Below are positions 8,244 to 16,357 of a DNA stretch of 29,204 nucleotides, piece by piece. The notes beneath the pieces are model-generated. The model did not search any database and was not told the origin of the DNA. It saw nothing but the letters and a program-made list of their open reading frames with translations. Where the stretch lies: contig UWSI01000021.1 in the NCBI GenBank assembly GCA_900541895.1, positions 1-29,204 of the forward strand, given 5' to 3'. Position 1 is the stretch's first letter. Each line of letters opens with the position of its first letter. This stretch comes from an uncultured Actinomyces sp. GTDB taxonomy: Bacteria > Actinomycetota > Actinomycetes > Actinomycetales > Actinomycetaceae. A program made the position numbers and the translations under genes.

Positions 8244-8998
8244 GTGCGCGCGCTCAGCGCAAGGCCTCGGAAGAAATTGTCGAACCTTGGCCGCGCGGAA
8301 TTAGTCGTGAGCCGGAGCTTTCGATCGGTCAGCTGGTTGAACGCCTCAAGGCTGAGTTTCCTGCAATCACGCAGTCAAAAGTACGCTTCCTTGAAGATAA
8401 AGGGCTTGTTGTCCCTGCACGTACTTCTGCTGGGTATCGTAAGTATTCGCAAGCAGACCTTGAACGTCTCCGTTATGTTTTAGCTTCTCAGCGCGATTCC
8501 TATTCGCCTCTTGACGTGATTCGTGATCAACTTCGAGCGCTCGATGCTGGGCACGAAGTCTCCCGTCGACGTGCAGCCCAGGTCGTAGCTTCGGAAGGTA
8601 AAGTCGTGTCGTTGGGGAATCGTCGCTCGATTCCCGCTGCAGACCTTGCGGATCTGACAGGATGTGAGCTCGGAGCAATTGAACGCTATGTGTCTCTTGG
8701 CCTGGTCACTCCCGATATTGCTGGCTATTTTCCCTCGCGAAGTGTTCAGGTCATCTTGCAGATTCGTGAGCTCGAGACCCTAGGAGTTGACGCTCGAACC
8801 TTGCGCTCGGTGCGTCACGGCGCCGAGCGAAGCGCTGATCTGATCGATCAGACAGTCTTATCCCAGACTCCTCGTGATCGTGCTATTGATCGCGAACGGC
8901 AGAATAGCCGACGTCTCGAACTAGGGGAGAGGTTCGCGCAGCTTCATCACGAGATGTTGCGAGTAGCTTTGTCGCAATTGACCGACGGAGGGGTGTAA
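8240..8998 (+). CDS. ftsR: MerR-family regulator FtsR (Rv1828-like)
   Basis: FtsR is a DNA-binding protein described in Corynebacterium as an activator of the division gene ftsZ; Rv1828 is the mycobacterial counterpart. The winged MerR helix-turn-helix runs about 27-97: LSIGQLVERLKAEFP, the recognition segment SKVRFLEDKGLV, then the wing SAGYRKYSQADLERL. After a linker comes a second MerR-like winged region around residues 135-195, ending in a polar helical tail. At 252 aa the length is normal for the family. Translation is coupled to garA by a 4-base overlap. In M. tuberculosis a bifunctional nuclease gene (DUF151) follows; here it is missing and the second merR comes next. Confidence 0.92.
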   Translation: MSARAQRKASEEIVEPWPRGISREPELSIGQLVERLKAEFPAITQSKVRFLEDKGLVVPARTSAGYRKYSQADLERLRYVLASQRDSYSPLDVIRDQLRALDAGHEVSRRRAAQVVASEGKVVSLGNRRSIPAADLADLTGCELGAIERYVSLGLVTPDIAGYFPSRSVQVILQIRELETLGVDARTLRSVRHGAERSADLIDQTVLSQTPRDRAIDRERQNSRRLELGERFAQLHHEMLRVALSQLTDGGV

Positions 8999-9019
8999 CC
9001 TTCAACTTGAACTTGAAGG
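8999..9019 (+). promoter_or_regulatory. Candidate MerR-type operator (inverted repeat)
   Basis: Directly after the ftsR stop lies an inverted repeat with 7-base arms CCTTCAA (8999-9005) and TTGAAGG (9013-9019) around a 7-base centre, which also contains two tandem CTTGAA hexamers. Its first 9-mer, CTTCAACTT (9000-9008), recurs exactly at 9048-9056 in the spacer of the promoter just downstream. Position and symmetry suggest a binding site for FtsR or for the MerR protein encoded next. The sites are visible; the binding protein is inferred. Confidence 0.45.
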
Positions 9020-9035
9020 CTCGCCGTGTCGTTCA

Positions 9036-9064
9036 TTGACCGGCAAGCTTCAACTTCGTAATCT
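9036..9064 (+). promoter_or_regulatory. Promoter of the second merR gene
   Basis: The -35 hexamer TTGACC (9036-9041) and the -10 hexamer TAATCT (9059-9064) are separated by exactly 17 bases. Transcription would start near 9071, about 32 bases before the GTG at 9103. The spacer contains CTTCAACTT (9048-9056), the repeat shared with the upstream operator-like site, so a regulator bound there would sit on the promoter. Confidence 0.6.
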
Positions 9065-9102
9065 AATTTCAGTTCGGTCATTCCATAAACCAAGGAGCAT
9101 TC

Positions 9103-9663
9103 GTGAGCGCAGAACCGCTGGGTAGCATGCAGGGGCGTCAGCCTATGCTCTTTGGTGACCCTTTGGAGGGGCGCGACGGTGACGATGTTGGTTACCGAGG
9201 CCCTGTTGCCTGTGCGGCAGTTGGAATTACCTACCGTCAGCTCGATTACTGGGCACGCACCGGCTTGCTTCAGCCTTCAGTCCGTGCGGCTAAAGGATCA
9301 GGATCTCAGCGCCTCTATTCCTTCAAGGACATTCTTGTCCTCAAGATCGTCAAGAAGCTTCTTGACGCAGGGGTTTCTCTTCAGCAGGTCCGTACTGCAG
9401 TCACACAGCTTCACCGTCGCGGCGTTGATGACCTTGCCTCCATTACCTTGATGAGCGATGGGGCATCGGTCTACGAGTGCACCTCGACGGATGAGGTCAT
9501 TGACCTTCTTCAAGGCGGTCAAGGTGTGTTTGGAATCGCTGTTGGTCGCGTTTGGCGTGAGCTCGAAGGTTCTCTGGCTGAGCTTCCGAGCGAGCGCGCT
9601 GAAGAAAACGTTCTTGTTGACGAACTTGCAGCTCGTCGCGCAATGAAGCGTTCAGTTTCTTAA
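9103..9663 (+). CDS. MerR-family transcriptional regulator (Rv1830-like)
   Basis: This 186-aa regulator corresponds to the second MerR gene of the garA-ftsR cluster (Rv1830 in M. tuberculosis). The MerR helix-turn-helix runs about 28-95: GYRGPVACAAVGITYRQLDYWARTGLL, then the wing GSQRLYSFKDILVL and helix KKLLDAGVSLQQVRTAV. The C-terminal part (FGIAVGRVWRELEGSLAELP) is conserved in this subgroup and has no obvious metal or drug site. The GTG start at 9103 is supported by AAGGAG 6 bases upstream. It has its own promoter with an operator-like repeat, suggesting auto-regulation or control by FtsR. The gene between ftsR and this one in mycobacteria is absent. Targets are unknown. Confidence 0.88.
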   Translation: MSAEPLGSMQGRQPMLFGDPLEGRDGDDVGYRGPVACAAVGITYRQLDYWARTGLLQPSVRAAKGSGSQRLYSFKDILVLKIVKKLLDAGVSLQQVRTAVTQLHRRGVDDLASITLMSDGASVYECTSTDEVIDLLQGGQGVFGIAVGRVWRELEGSLAELPSERAEENVLVDELAARRAMKRSVS

Positions 9664-9766
9664 TCACTTTACGTCGACTTGCTCAACCGCCGACGTCTCA
9701 TACGCATATTCATGGGAGAGTGGCTCCATCATCCGCGAATTGTGAACTCTCTTCTGAATTCCCATT

Positions 9767-9787
9767 ACTTGACATAATGTACATTAT
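9767..9787. repeat. Palindromic repeat unit, copy 1 (upstream of rbpA)
   Basis: ACTTGACATAATGT (9767-9780) is followed directly by ACATTAT (9781-9787), which makes a perfect 14-base palindrome ATAATGT/ACATTAT at 9774-9787. The same two words in the same order recur after rbpA at 10266-10279 and 10303-10309, there separated by a GC-rich hairpin core. Copy 1 could be an operator or the shortened form of a small palindromic element. It also holds a TTGACA -35-like word, but no matching -10 lies at the proper distance. Confidence 0.5.
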
Positions 9788-9885
9788 CGGATCGGGGCTA
9801 ATGTGCTGAGAGCATAGTCAGAACACTGCGCATCCTTTTATCAGCTAAACTTCTACTATTCGATTATTACTGCGGGAGGATCAAG

Positions 9886-10251
9886 GTGGCAGATCGCGCG
9901 TTACGCGGAATGCAAATCGGTGCTAAGTCGATGGAATCTGAAGATGGCGTCGTCTTTGCCGATCGATTCACGGCAAAGTACTTGTGCACAAACGGACACC
10001 AATTTGAAGTTCCCTTCGCAAGCGAAGCAACTCCGCCCGCAACATGGGAATGCAAATGTGGCCAAATGGCTGAGCTTATTGGCGAAGCAATGGAAGATGA
10101 AGAACAAAAGCCCGCTAAACCCGCTCGTACTCACTGGGACATGCTTCTTGAGCGTCGTTCGATTGAAGAGCTTAACGAGGTTCTTCAGGAACAGCTCACT
10201 CTTCTTCGCGAAGGCAAGCTGCGCCTAGAGGGCCACTACCGTAAGGGCTGA
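9886..10251 (+). CDS. rbpA: RNA polymerase-binding protein RbpA
   Basis: RbpA binds the principal sigma factor and RNA polymerase and stabilises the promoter open complex; it occurs only in actinobacteria. The 121-aa protein has the N-terminal tail ADRALRG, the core domain with NGHQFEVPFA, the basic linker KPAKPARTHWDMLLERRS and the sigma-interacting C-terminal helices. Cys34, His38, Cys56 and Cys58 form a plausible zinc site matching that described for the Streptomyces protein; mycobacterial RbpA lacks it. The C-terminus (KLRLEGHYRKG) is slightly extended. The GTG start is preceded by GGGAGGATCAAG. It is monocistronic, with a strong terminator downstream, and is flanked on both sides by related palindromic repeats. 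Confidence 0.95.
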   Translation: MADRALRGMQIGAKSMESEDGVVFADRFTAKYLCTNGHQFEVPFASEATPPATWECKCGQMAELIGEAMEDEEQKPAKPARTHWDMLLERRSIEELNEVLQEQLTLLREGKLRLEGHYRKG

Positions 10252-10265
10252 TCGACAGCCTCGTA

Positions 10266-10312
10266 ACTTGACATAATGTGTCCCCGTCACTTTGGCGGGG
10301 ACACATTATTTT
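10266..10312. terminator. Bidirectional terminator between rbpA and ppm1; repeat copy 2
   Basis: A perfect 14-bp stem (10273-10286 with 10296-10309) closes a 9-base loop and is followed by TTTT on the plus strand. On the minus strand the stem ends in ATAATGT, followed by CAAGTT, a weak T-run. It sits between convergent rbpA and ppm1 and so can stop both. The outer words ACTTGACATAATGT and ACATTAT are identical to those of the palindrome upstream of rbpA. Confidence 0.85.
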
Positions 10313-10321
10313 CCGGATTTT

Positions 10322-11080
10322 TCAGCGACGAGAAGAGAATTTGCGCTTAATGCCGTTCTTCGTCACCATGACCAGCTCTTCTACAAAGATCGCACCAGAT
10401 AGTTTTGATTCCCCGAGCTCTCGTTCATCGAAAGTAATAGGAACTTCGACGATCGTCGCCCCCATAGACTCAGCGAGAGTCGTCATTTCAACCTGGAACC
10501 CAAAACCAACCGTTGAAACCTGCTGGAGAATGCCGGTCTCACGTAGCCACGAGGCTCGGTGAACACGCAGGCCCGCTGTTGCATCCTTAATTCGAGTCCC
10601 CAACCAGAAATTGATATACGCATTGCCTGCACGTGACAGCGCAACCCTCCAGGGTGCCCAGCCATTCGTTTTTCCACCCGGAACCCACCGCGAACCAATG
10701 ACCATATCAGGTCGATCAGGTCCTGCCATTCGCACAAGTAGTTTGGGCAGATCCTCTGGACGATGCGATGCATCTGCATCCATCTGGATGAGGAAGTCGA
10801 AATCCATTTCAAGGGCGCGTCCGAGTCCCTCGACATATGCAGTTGCGAGACCTGACTTTGCGGGCCGGGTGTACAGATGAAGGCGCGAATCAGTTTTCAT
10901 GCGCTCTTGGACCCATTCTCCCGTTCCATCAGGAGAAGAGTCATCAACAATAAGAATGTTGAGCTCCGGGAGCACCTGCTGAATGCGTGTGAGAAGGCCG
11001 GGCAGAGACTCAACCTCGCAATAGGTGGGAATAACCGCCACCACTCCCCTGCCGGTTTCATACATCATCGAGTCGGTCAT
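10322..11080 (-). CDS. ppm1: Polyprenol monophosphomannose synthase (Ppm/DPM1-like GT2)
   Basis: This enzyme transfers mannose from GDP-mannose to polyprenyl phosphate on the cytoplasmic membrane face. The product serves as lipid-linked sugar donor for lipoglycans and protein O-mannosylation. At 252 aa it is a single GT2 domain: VVAVIPTYCEVESLPGLL near residue 13, VDDSSPDGTG (45-54), the nucleotide-sugar motif Asp101-Ala-Asp103 in QMDADASHRPEDL, GSRWVPGG, and ATAGLRVHR. No transmembrane extension follows, as in single-domain DPM1 types. Its ATG overlaps the lnt stop by one base (TGATG), giving tight coupling. In M. tuberculosis the same two activities are fused in one polypeptide; here they are separate. 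Confidence 0.94.
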   Translation of the reverse strand: MTDSMMYETGRGVVAVIPTYCEVESLPGLLTRIQQVLPELNILIVDDSSPDGTGEWVQERMKTDSRLHLYTRPAKSGLATAYVEGLGRALEMDFDFLIQMDADASHRPEDLPKLLVRMAGPDRPDMVIGSRWVPGGKTNGWAPWRVALSRAGNAYINFWLGTRIKDATAGLRVHRASWLRETGILQQVSTVGFGFQVEMTTLAESMGATIVEVPITFDERELGESKLSGAIFVEELVMVTKNGIKRKFSSRR

Positions 11081-12666
11081 CAGCGGCGCTTTCTATGTGA
11101 ACGAGAAATGTTTTGAAATACGAGTGCAACCAGAAGAATTCCAGTGAGCACCCAGCTAATTTTAGCGGAATACGGCGCAAAATGTGCCGCCCATGTGAAT
11201 GAGTTTCGAAGAGGCAGGTCGCCAGTAAGAGTTGCTGATTGCATCCGTCCGCTTTGAGAAAGAAGGCTACCATCTGGTCTGACAAGGACGGAGTTCCCAG
11301 TCGTTGATGCTTGGACAGTCGAACGAGCAAATTCAATCGCTCGAAATTGTGAGATCTGCGCCTGTTGTGCACCCTCCGCACTGGTCCCAAAGTGATAGTT
11401 GTTGGAAGGGATCACAATAATTTGACCACCAGAGTTGACACCTTCAGCAAGGAGATCTTCATAAGCCACTTCGAAGCAAATTCCAAGTGCAAGAGGAACA
11501 GTGCGACCATCCTCTAACTGAACATCAAAACGCGATGAATTCTCCACCGCTTCAAGGTCAATTCCTACCTGGGCCGCCTCGGTTGCAAGCCGTGAAACAA
11601 GTGATCTTGCCGGAATGTATTCCCCAAAAGGTACCGGAATCTGTTTCCCGTAATAAGATTCGCTGAGTCCAGAATCGGGGTACCAGACCCCCATGTAGTT
11701 GTATCGGCGCTCCTCTTCTACGCGTGTAATCCCTACGAGGATTGGCGCATTGATATCCTTTGCCGAGGAAGATATAAGGTCTGCTATTAGTCGGTTATAT
11801 TTGGGGTCACGGTCAGTTGAAGACTCGCCCCACACGACTAGGTCGATCTTCTCCCCCATTTGAGCAAGCTCACTGGTTAATCGCGCATGATTTCCAGTAA
11901 CCTTCCCGATCTGAGCGTAAGTCTCTAGGGCCGGAAGCTCAATATTTCCCTGGATCGCAGCAACTTTGATTGATCCTTCTTCTTGAGAGGCATGCAGAGG
12001 AAGCGCCATGGGAATAATAACTATCGCGCACACCGATGCGAGGCACAAAGGTCGCGAATACCAATGTCGATCCTCGCGCGAAAAATCAAAACTTCGTCGT
12101 AGGAGCACAGCGCAGACAACAACTACAGCGCTCACAAGCACTTCCCCACCCCAAGGAGCAAGACGACCCAGAGGCGTCGCAACCTGTGGGTACGCCAAAT
12201 TTCCCCACGGGAAGCCCGACCACGGAAAATGAGAACGAAGTTGTTCAATACCAACCCAAGAAACTGCAGTGACAAACACCTGCCCCGCAGTAGTGTTCGC
12301 CCACGAAAGCCGCATAAAACCACTCTCAAGTGAGGCCCACGCAGCGAAGAAAAACGCTTCCACAAAACTCAAAGCAATCCAAGGCAACTTGCTACCGCCT
12401 GTCGCCTGAATAGTCCATGGAATAAGCAATAGCCAGAAAGTCATCCCGCAAGTCAGCATATAGACAAAAGCTCGCCATGCGCCGACCCGATCAACACGAG
12501 AAAGAACTAAAGCAAATGACGGGATTACCAGAAGAGGAAGTGAAATATCGGGAAAGGAAGCCCACAGACCAATGCCGGCAATGAAGCACAGCATAAGGTC
12601 AATAGCTGTGCCTTTGAGGCCTCGTTTTAGCCTTTTCTGAGGGCCCGCGCTTACTCTCCTTCCCAA
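11080..12666 (-). CDS. lnt: Apolipoprotein N-acyltransferase
   Basis: Lnt adds the third acyl chain to the N-terminal cysteine of lipoproteins in the cytoplasmic membrane. About 200 N-terminal residues are hydrophobic with several transmembrane helices, followed by the nitrilase-like domain. The catalytic triad is visible: Glu281 in VVWGESSTD, Lys341 in YYGKQIPVPFGEY and Cys397 in GICFEVAYEDL. A final membrane helix and a basic tail end the 528 aa. The start is uncertain. The TTG at 12666 gives a basic N-terminus but lies inside the end of helY; the ATG at 12594 begins right at the first membrane helix. It may modify the RibY lipoprotein encoded in this window. It is the fourth gene of the pafB operon. 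Confidence 0.94.
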   Translation of the reverse strand: MGRRVSAGPQKRLKRGLKGTAIDLMLCFIAGIGLWASFPDISLPLLVIPSFALVLSRVDRVGAWRAFVYMLTCGMTFWLLLIPWTIQATGGSKLPWIALSFVEAFFFAAWASLESGFMRLSWANTTAGQVFVTAVSWVGIEQLRSHFPWSGFPWGNLAYPQVATPLGRLAPWGGEVLVSAVVVVCAVLLRRSFDFSREDRHWYSRPLCLASVCAIVIIPMALPLHASQEEGSIKVAAIQGNIELPALETYAQIGKVTGNHARLTSELAQMGEKIDLVVWGESSTDRDPKYNRLIADLISSSAKDINAPILVGITRVEEERRYNYMGVWYPDSGLSESYYGKQIPVPFGEYIPARSLVSRLATEAAQVGIDLEAVENSSRFDVQLEDGRTVPLALGICFEVAYEDLLAEGVNSGGQIIVIPSNNYHFGTSAEGAQQAQISQFRAIEFARSTVQASTTGNSVLVRPDGSLLSQSGRMQSATLTGDLPLRNSFTWAAHFAPYSAKISWVLTGILLVALVFQNISRSHRKRR

Positions 12667-15386
12667 GAGACAACTCCTCTCAGAATCAGTCGACGCGCCT
12701 GACGAGCGACCGTTGAAGTTTCTGAAGTGGCAACATGGGCAATCTGGTCAAGAAGATCTACTACCTGCCGAATCCAACGAACAAAATCACCTGCAAGAAG
12801 GGACGTTCCCCAGATGGCCGTCGTCAAAGTTGCCCCATTCGCCCATGCCATCACTGCCTGCGCAAGCCCTGGATCGAGCTCTGGAGATTGAGGAACCCCA
12901 ACACTCTTCTCCACTGATATCACCGCCTGTGACAACGCAAGAGTTCCTTCCCACGCCTGCGCCAAGGCGTCCGATGCAGCTGTCCAGGGTTCAACAGCAG
13001 CTGATTCTTCGCCTCGAGATTGATAAACACAAGTAGAAACAATTGCAGCGAGTTCGGGGGCCGAAAGATGGTCCCACACACCACGTCTAAGTGCTTCAAC
13101 AACGATCAGATCACGATCGCCAAAAATCCGACGCAGCAGTTGTCCAGAATCTGTCACAAGATCGTTTTTCAGAAACCCCATTCGATCAAGAACTTCGCAT
13201 ACTCGATCAAATTGTTGTGCAACCGAGTTTGTGCGTCCATCGATTCGTTTGAGAAGCTTCTCGTACTCAGCATTCTTTCGCGCCCAGGTGTGACCGGCAC
13301 GTGCATGCTCCTCACGATGCGGGCACGAATGTACGGGATGCAACTTAATAGCCATGCGAAGTTGCGAAATCTCCGCATCAATCGGCAGCGAATCAAGAGC
13401 TTTCCTTCCCCCAACGCGCTCAGATCGAAGGGTCCGGATCCGCTGTGCCCATTCCTCACGTCCACGGTGACGTCGTAAGGCCTCGGAGGGAGGAACGCGA
13501 AGGTGCGCAACAAGCTCAAGTGCACCCGAAAAGTCATCTACGCTCAGAGTATGCAACCTAGCATCGGCACCCAGAGTACGAAGCAGCGGGCGAAGGCCAG
13601 CGGAGTGCTGAATCTCCAAGAGCAGGTAACGATGCGCTTTCCGCTTAGTACCAATGTCGAAGACCTGCCCGGGCTTCAGCGAACGGAAAACCTCCTGATC
13701 CTGCTGCTTTCGCTGGAGGCTACGCTCTCGTGAGGCTTCTTTCTCCATTCGTGCGAGCCGATCACGCATGGAGAAATACTCTTGAGCGTTCCCACGTGAA
13801 CAATCGACTCCCTCTCCCAGGGAATCCAATTCACGTTCTAAAGCGCGTGCGCTTTGGGCGAGATGGACGACCGAAGAATCGGCTTGGAATTGTGCAAAAG
13901 AAGAGTCTAAAACCTTGCGCGTCGCTTTACGCGTCGAATGCGCAAGAAGATTGACAACCATGTTGTAGGTCGGATGGAAAGCGCTCACCAGTGGGTATGT
14001 TCGTTTCGAGGCTAAAGCGGCAACTTCCTCGGGGGCGATATCCCTACGTCCGCTGACAACCACGTGGCCTTCAATATCAATACCGCGTCGCCCCGCACGT
14101 CCAGATAACTGCGTAAACTCACCGGCAGATAAGCGTACGTGTTCGACACCATTCCATTTCTGGAGTGACTCAATAACCACCGAGCGCGCAGGCATGTTAA
14201 TTCCCAGCGCAAGTGTTTCTGTCGCATAGACAAGACGAATAAGTCCCATTGAGAACAGCTTTTCAACGGTTTCTTTCATCAGGGGCAGCAAACCCGCGTG
14301 GTGAGCCGCAATGCCTCGTTCCAGAGCTTTAATCCAAGAGTCAATACCTAAAACTGCATAATCTTCGGGAGGAATCAATGCTGTGGCTTCCTCTGCGATA
14401 CGCCGGATCTGCTCTGCCTGCGATCGGTTCGTTAAAGTGACACCCGAGGCGATCACTTCACGAACAGCATCTTCACACCCAGCCCGCGAGAAGATAAAAA
14501 CGATTGCGGGAAGCAACTTCGCACGATCGAGAGTAATAACAGTCGCTGGACGCGAACGGAAACGCCGTTGATGAGCACGTCGACCTTGCGGTGAGCAAGC
14601 ATAGAGCAGTTCTGGGTTCAAACGCTGAGAGCGTCCAGCGCCTCGCCGTGATGGCGCGTAGACGTCGTAGAGCTCTCCATCAACAAGCATGTGTTGAAAT
14701 AGAGGGACCGGCCGGGTCTCGGAAATAATGACATCGCAAGAACCTCGAACTTGTCCTATCCATTCTCCGAATTCTTCGGCGTTCGACACTGTCGCTGAAA
14801 GAGCAATAACCTTTGTATGCTGCGGAAGATGGATCAGCACTTCTTCCCAGACGGGTCCACGAAAACGATCGGCTAGATAATGAACTTCATCCAGTACAAC
14901 GTGACTCAAGTTGCTGAGGTCTGCTCCCATATAAATCATATTGCGCAGGACCTCAGTAGTCATGACGATAATGGGAGCATCAGGATTAATCGAGGTGTCC
15001 CCAGTTAAAAGACCAACGCGCGCTTCGCCGTAGCGCTTCTGAAAATCAGTAAACTTCTGATTCGATAACGCCTTAATTGGCGTTGTGTAGAAGGCACGTG
15101 AACCCGTCGAAAGCGAGAGCGCGACAGCAAATTCACCCACAACTGTCTTTCCCGCACCCGTAGGTGCTGCTACTAGCACACTGTGGCCAGCTTCTAAAGC
15201 ATCCATTGCTTGGATTTGAAAGTCATCAGGAGTAAAGCTCAAGCCCTCTACGTAGCGGCTTCTAAAAGATCGATCAATCTTTTGCTGCTGTCGAAACCGG
15301 GCCATCCCCTCTGCTGGTGCCCAAGAAGATTCTTGTGGCTCAGCGGCATCCATACTCGCGCGGCGTCTCTTTCGCTTTGGGCTCAC
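12651..15386 (-). CDS. helY: Ski2/Mtr4-like DEVH-box RNA helicase HelY
   Basis: HelY belongs to the Ski2-like superfamily 2 helicases and probably unwinds RNA during RNA processing or decay in the cytoplasm. Motifs in order are APTGAGKT (about residue 75), TTPIKALSNQKF, the Walker B box DEVHYLAD, SATVSNAEEF, HHAGLLP, ATETLALGINMP and QLSGRAGRRGID. A long C-terminal part of the Mtr4/HelY type follows. I start the gene at GTG 15386 (911 aa), not at the ATG at 15419. The GTG overlaps the pafC stop as GTGA and has GAGGAG 6 bases upstream. In many actinobacteria tatA and tatC lie between pafC and helY; here the two genes touch. RNA targets are unknown. Confidence 0.93.
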   Translation of the reverse strand: MSPKRKRRRASMDAAEPQESSWAPAEGMARFRQQQKIDRSFRSRYVEGLSFTPDDFQIQAMDALEAGHSVLVAAPTGAGKTVVGEFAVALSLSTGSRAFYTTPIKALSNQKFTDFQKRYGEARVGLLTGDTSINPDAPIIVMTTEVLRNMIYMGADLSNLSHVVLDEVHYLADRFRGPVWEEVLIHLPQHTKVIALSATVSNAEEFGEWIGQVRGSCDVIISETRPVPLFQHMLVDGELYDVYAPSRRGAGRSQRLNPELLYACSPQGRRAHQRRFRSRPATVITLDRAKLLPAIVFIFSRAGCEDAVREVIASGVTLTNRSQAEQIRRIAEEATALIPPEDYAVLGIDSWIKALERGIAAHHAGLLPLMKETVEKLFSMGLIRLVYATETLALGINMPARSVVIESLQKWNGVEHVRLSAGEFTQLSGRAGRRGIDIEGHVVVSGRRDIAPEEVAALASKRTYPLVSAFHPTYNMVVNLLAHSTRKATRKVLDSSFAQFQADSSVVHLAQSARALERELDSLGEGVDCSRGNAQEYFSMRDRLARMEKEASRERSLQRKQQDQEVFRSLKPGQVFDIGTKRKAHRYLLLEIQHSAGLRPLLRTLGADARLHTLSVDDFSGALELVAHLRVPPSEALRRHRGREEWAQRIRTLRSERVGGRKALDSLPIDAEISQLRMAIKLHPVHSCPHREEHARAGHTWARKNAEYEKLLKRIDGRTNSVAQQFDRVCEVLDRMGFLKNDLVTDSGQLLRRIFGDRDLIVVEALRRGVWDHLSAPELAAIVSTCVYQSRGEESAAVEPWTAASDALAQAWEGTLALSQAVISVEKSVGVPQSPELDPGLAQAVMAWANGATLTTAIWGTSLLAGDFVRWIRQVVDLLDQIAHVATSETSTVARQARRLILRGVVSWEGE

Positions 15387-16357
15387 GCCTCGCTCCTCAT
15401 CATCTTGGCCTCTTCCCAAATCTCCATCGCGCTTTGAGCATAATCACTGACGCGCTGCATCCACTCCGACGGACATTCAATAATATCGGCCGAAATGTCA
15501 CACAGCAGCGCAAGGATCCACTTCTCGTTCCAAATAGGCAAGGAACAGGTAATCGCCTGCGCATCTTCAGAAATCAAAGTACATTCGAAGTCCTCGCAGA
15601 TCCATCGCGCATGAGAAGAGACAGTCAGCGTCAACGTCGAGGGATCGGGCTCCGAAGGAATTGATACCCTCGCATGCTTCTCGCCGATAGCAAGATTATT
15701 CATCCGATCTACGCGATAGCTCCTGTGAGTTTCCCGAATCGGATCCCATGCATCAAGAATCCAACCGGTACTCAAGTGTTTGAGTCCACGCGGATAGACG
15801 CGACGCGTATTAGTGTCATTAACACCTCGGTAGTCAAAAGACACCTCGCGCTTCTCATCGATTGCGTACCGCAGATTAATAACGTGTTGAGCGTTGATCT
15901 CTTCCTGTAGCTCAGAAGGGTTCGAGCTTTCCTGCTCAAGTTGAATGACCTCTCGGCCGCCTCGGGTGTCTCCCCCCTCGTGGCCTGCACGAGAGGCAAG
16001 TTTTGCGCCAGCACTGAGCAAAACCTCATCCTCAGACTCACTGAGGTAAGGCGCAAGTGCGCGCAGGGCAACGAGGAGAGCTGCGGCCTCGGCAGGGGTA
16101 AGTTTGGGGAGAGAAGGGGTCTGACTTCCGCGAAGAACGACCACTCCCTCTGTCTCATACAGATCCCAATCCAGCCCATAGGACCGATCAATCATCGAGT
16201 CGCCGATTTGCCCCATGTACTCTAAATCGCGGCGAACTTGGCGTGAACTTCGGCCAAAATGCTGAGCGATCTGACGTACATTCTGTCCGGGGTTATCCAT
16301 AATCCACGAGGCCATGGCGAGTATCCGTGCAACCTGAACTGGAGCTTCTTCAGGCAT
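15383..16357 (-). CDS. pafC: WYL-domain transcriptional activator PafC
   Basis: PafC pairs with PafB to form the activator of the LexA/RecA-independent DNA-damage response described in mycobacteria. The 324-aa protein has an N-terminal winged helix (about 8-55, with QNVRQIAQHFGRSSRQVRRDLEYM), a central WYL domain (from about 150, with YRGVNDTNTRRVYPRGLKHLSTGW and SYRVDRM) and a C-terminal WCX-like extension. The start ATG at 16357 lies 8 bases inside the end of pafB, and the stop overlaps helY as GTGA, so all three are translationally linked. The proteasome accessory gene pafA is not present here. Family assignment is strong; the B/C order follows the known operon. Confidence 0.9.
   Translation of the reverse strand: MPEEAPVQVARILAMASWIMDNPGQNVRQIAQHFGRSSRQVRRDLEYMGQIGDSMIDRSYGLDWDLYETEGVVVLRGSQTPSLPKLTPAEAAALLVALRALAPYLSESEDEVLLSAGAKLASRAGHEGGDTRGGREVIQLEQESSNPSELQEEINAQHVINLRYAIDEKREVSFDYRGVNDTNTRRVYPRGLKHLSTGWILDAWDPIRETHRSYRVDRMNNLAIGEKHARVSIPSEPDPSTLTLTVSSHARWICEDFECTLISEDAQAITCSLPIWNEKWILALLCDISADIIECPSEWMQRVSDYAQSAMEIWEEAKMMRSEA

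Noticed and set aside
9769..9804. TTGACA at 9769-9774 as the -35 of an rbpA promoter
   Set aside because: No acceptable -10 occurs 16-18 bases downstream; the nearest TAATGT is 24 bases away.
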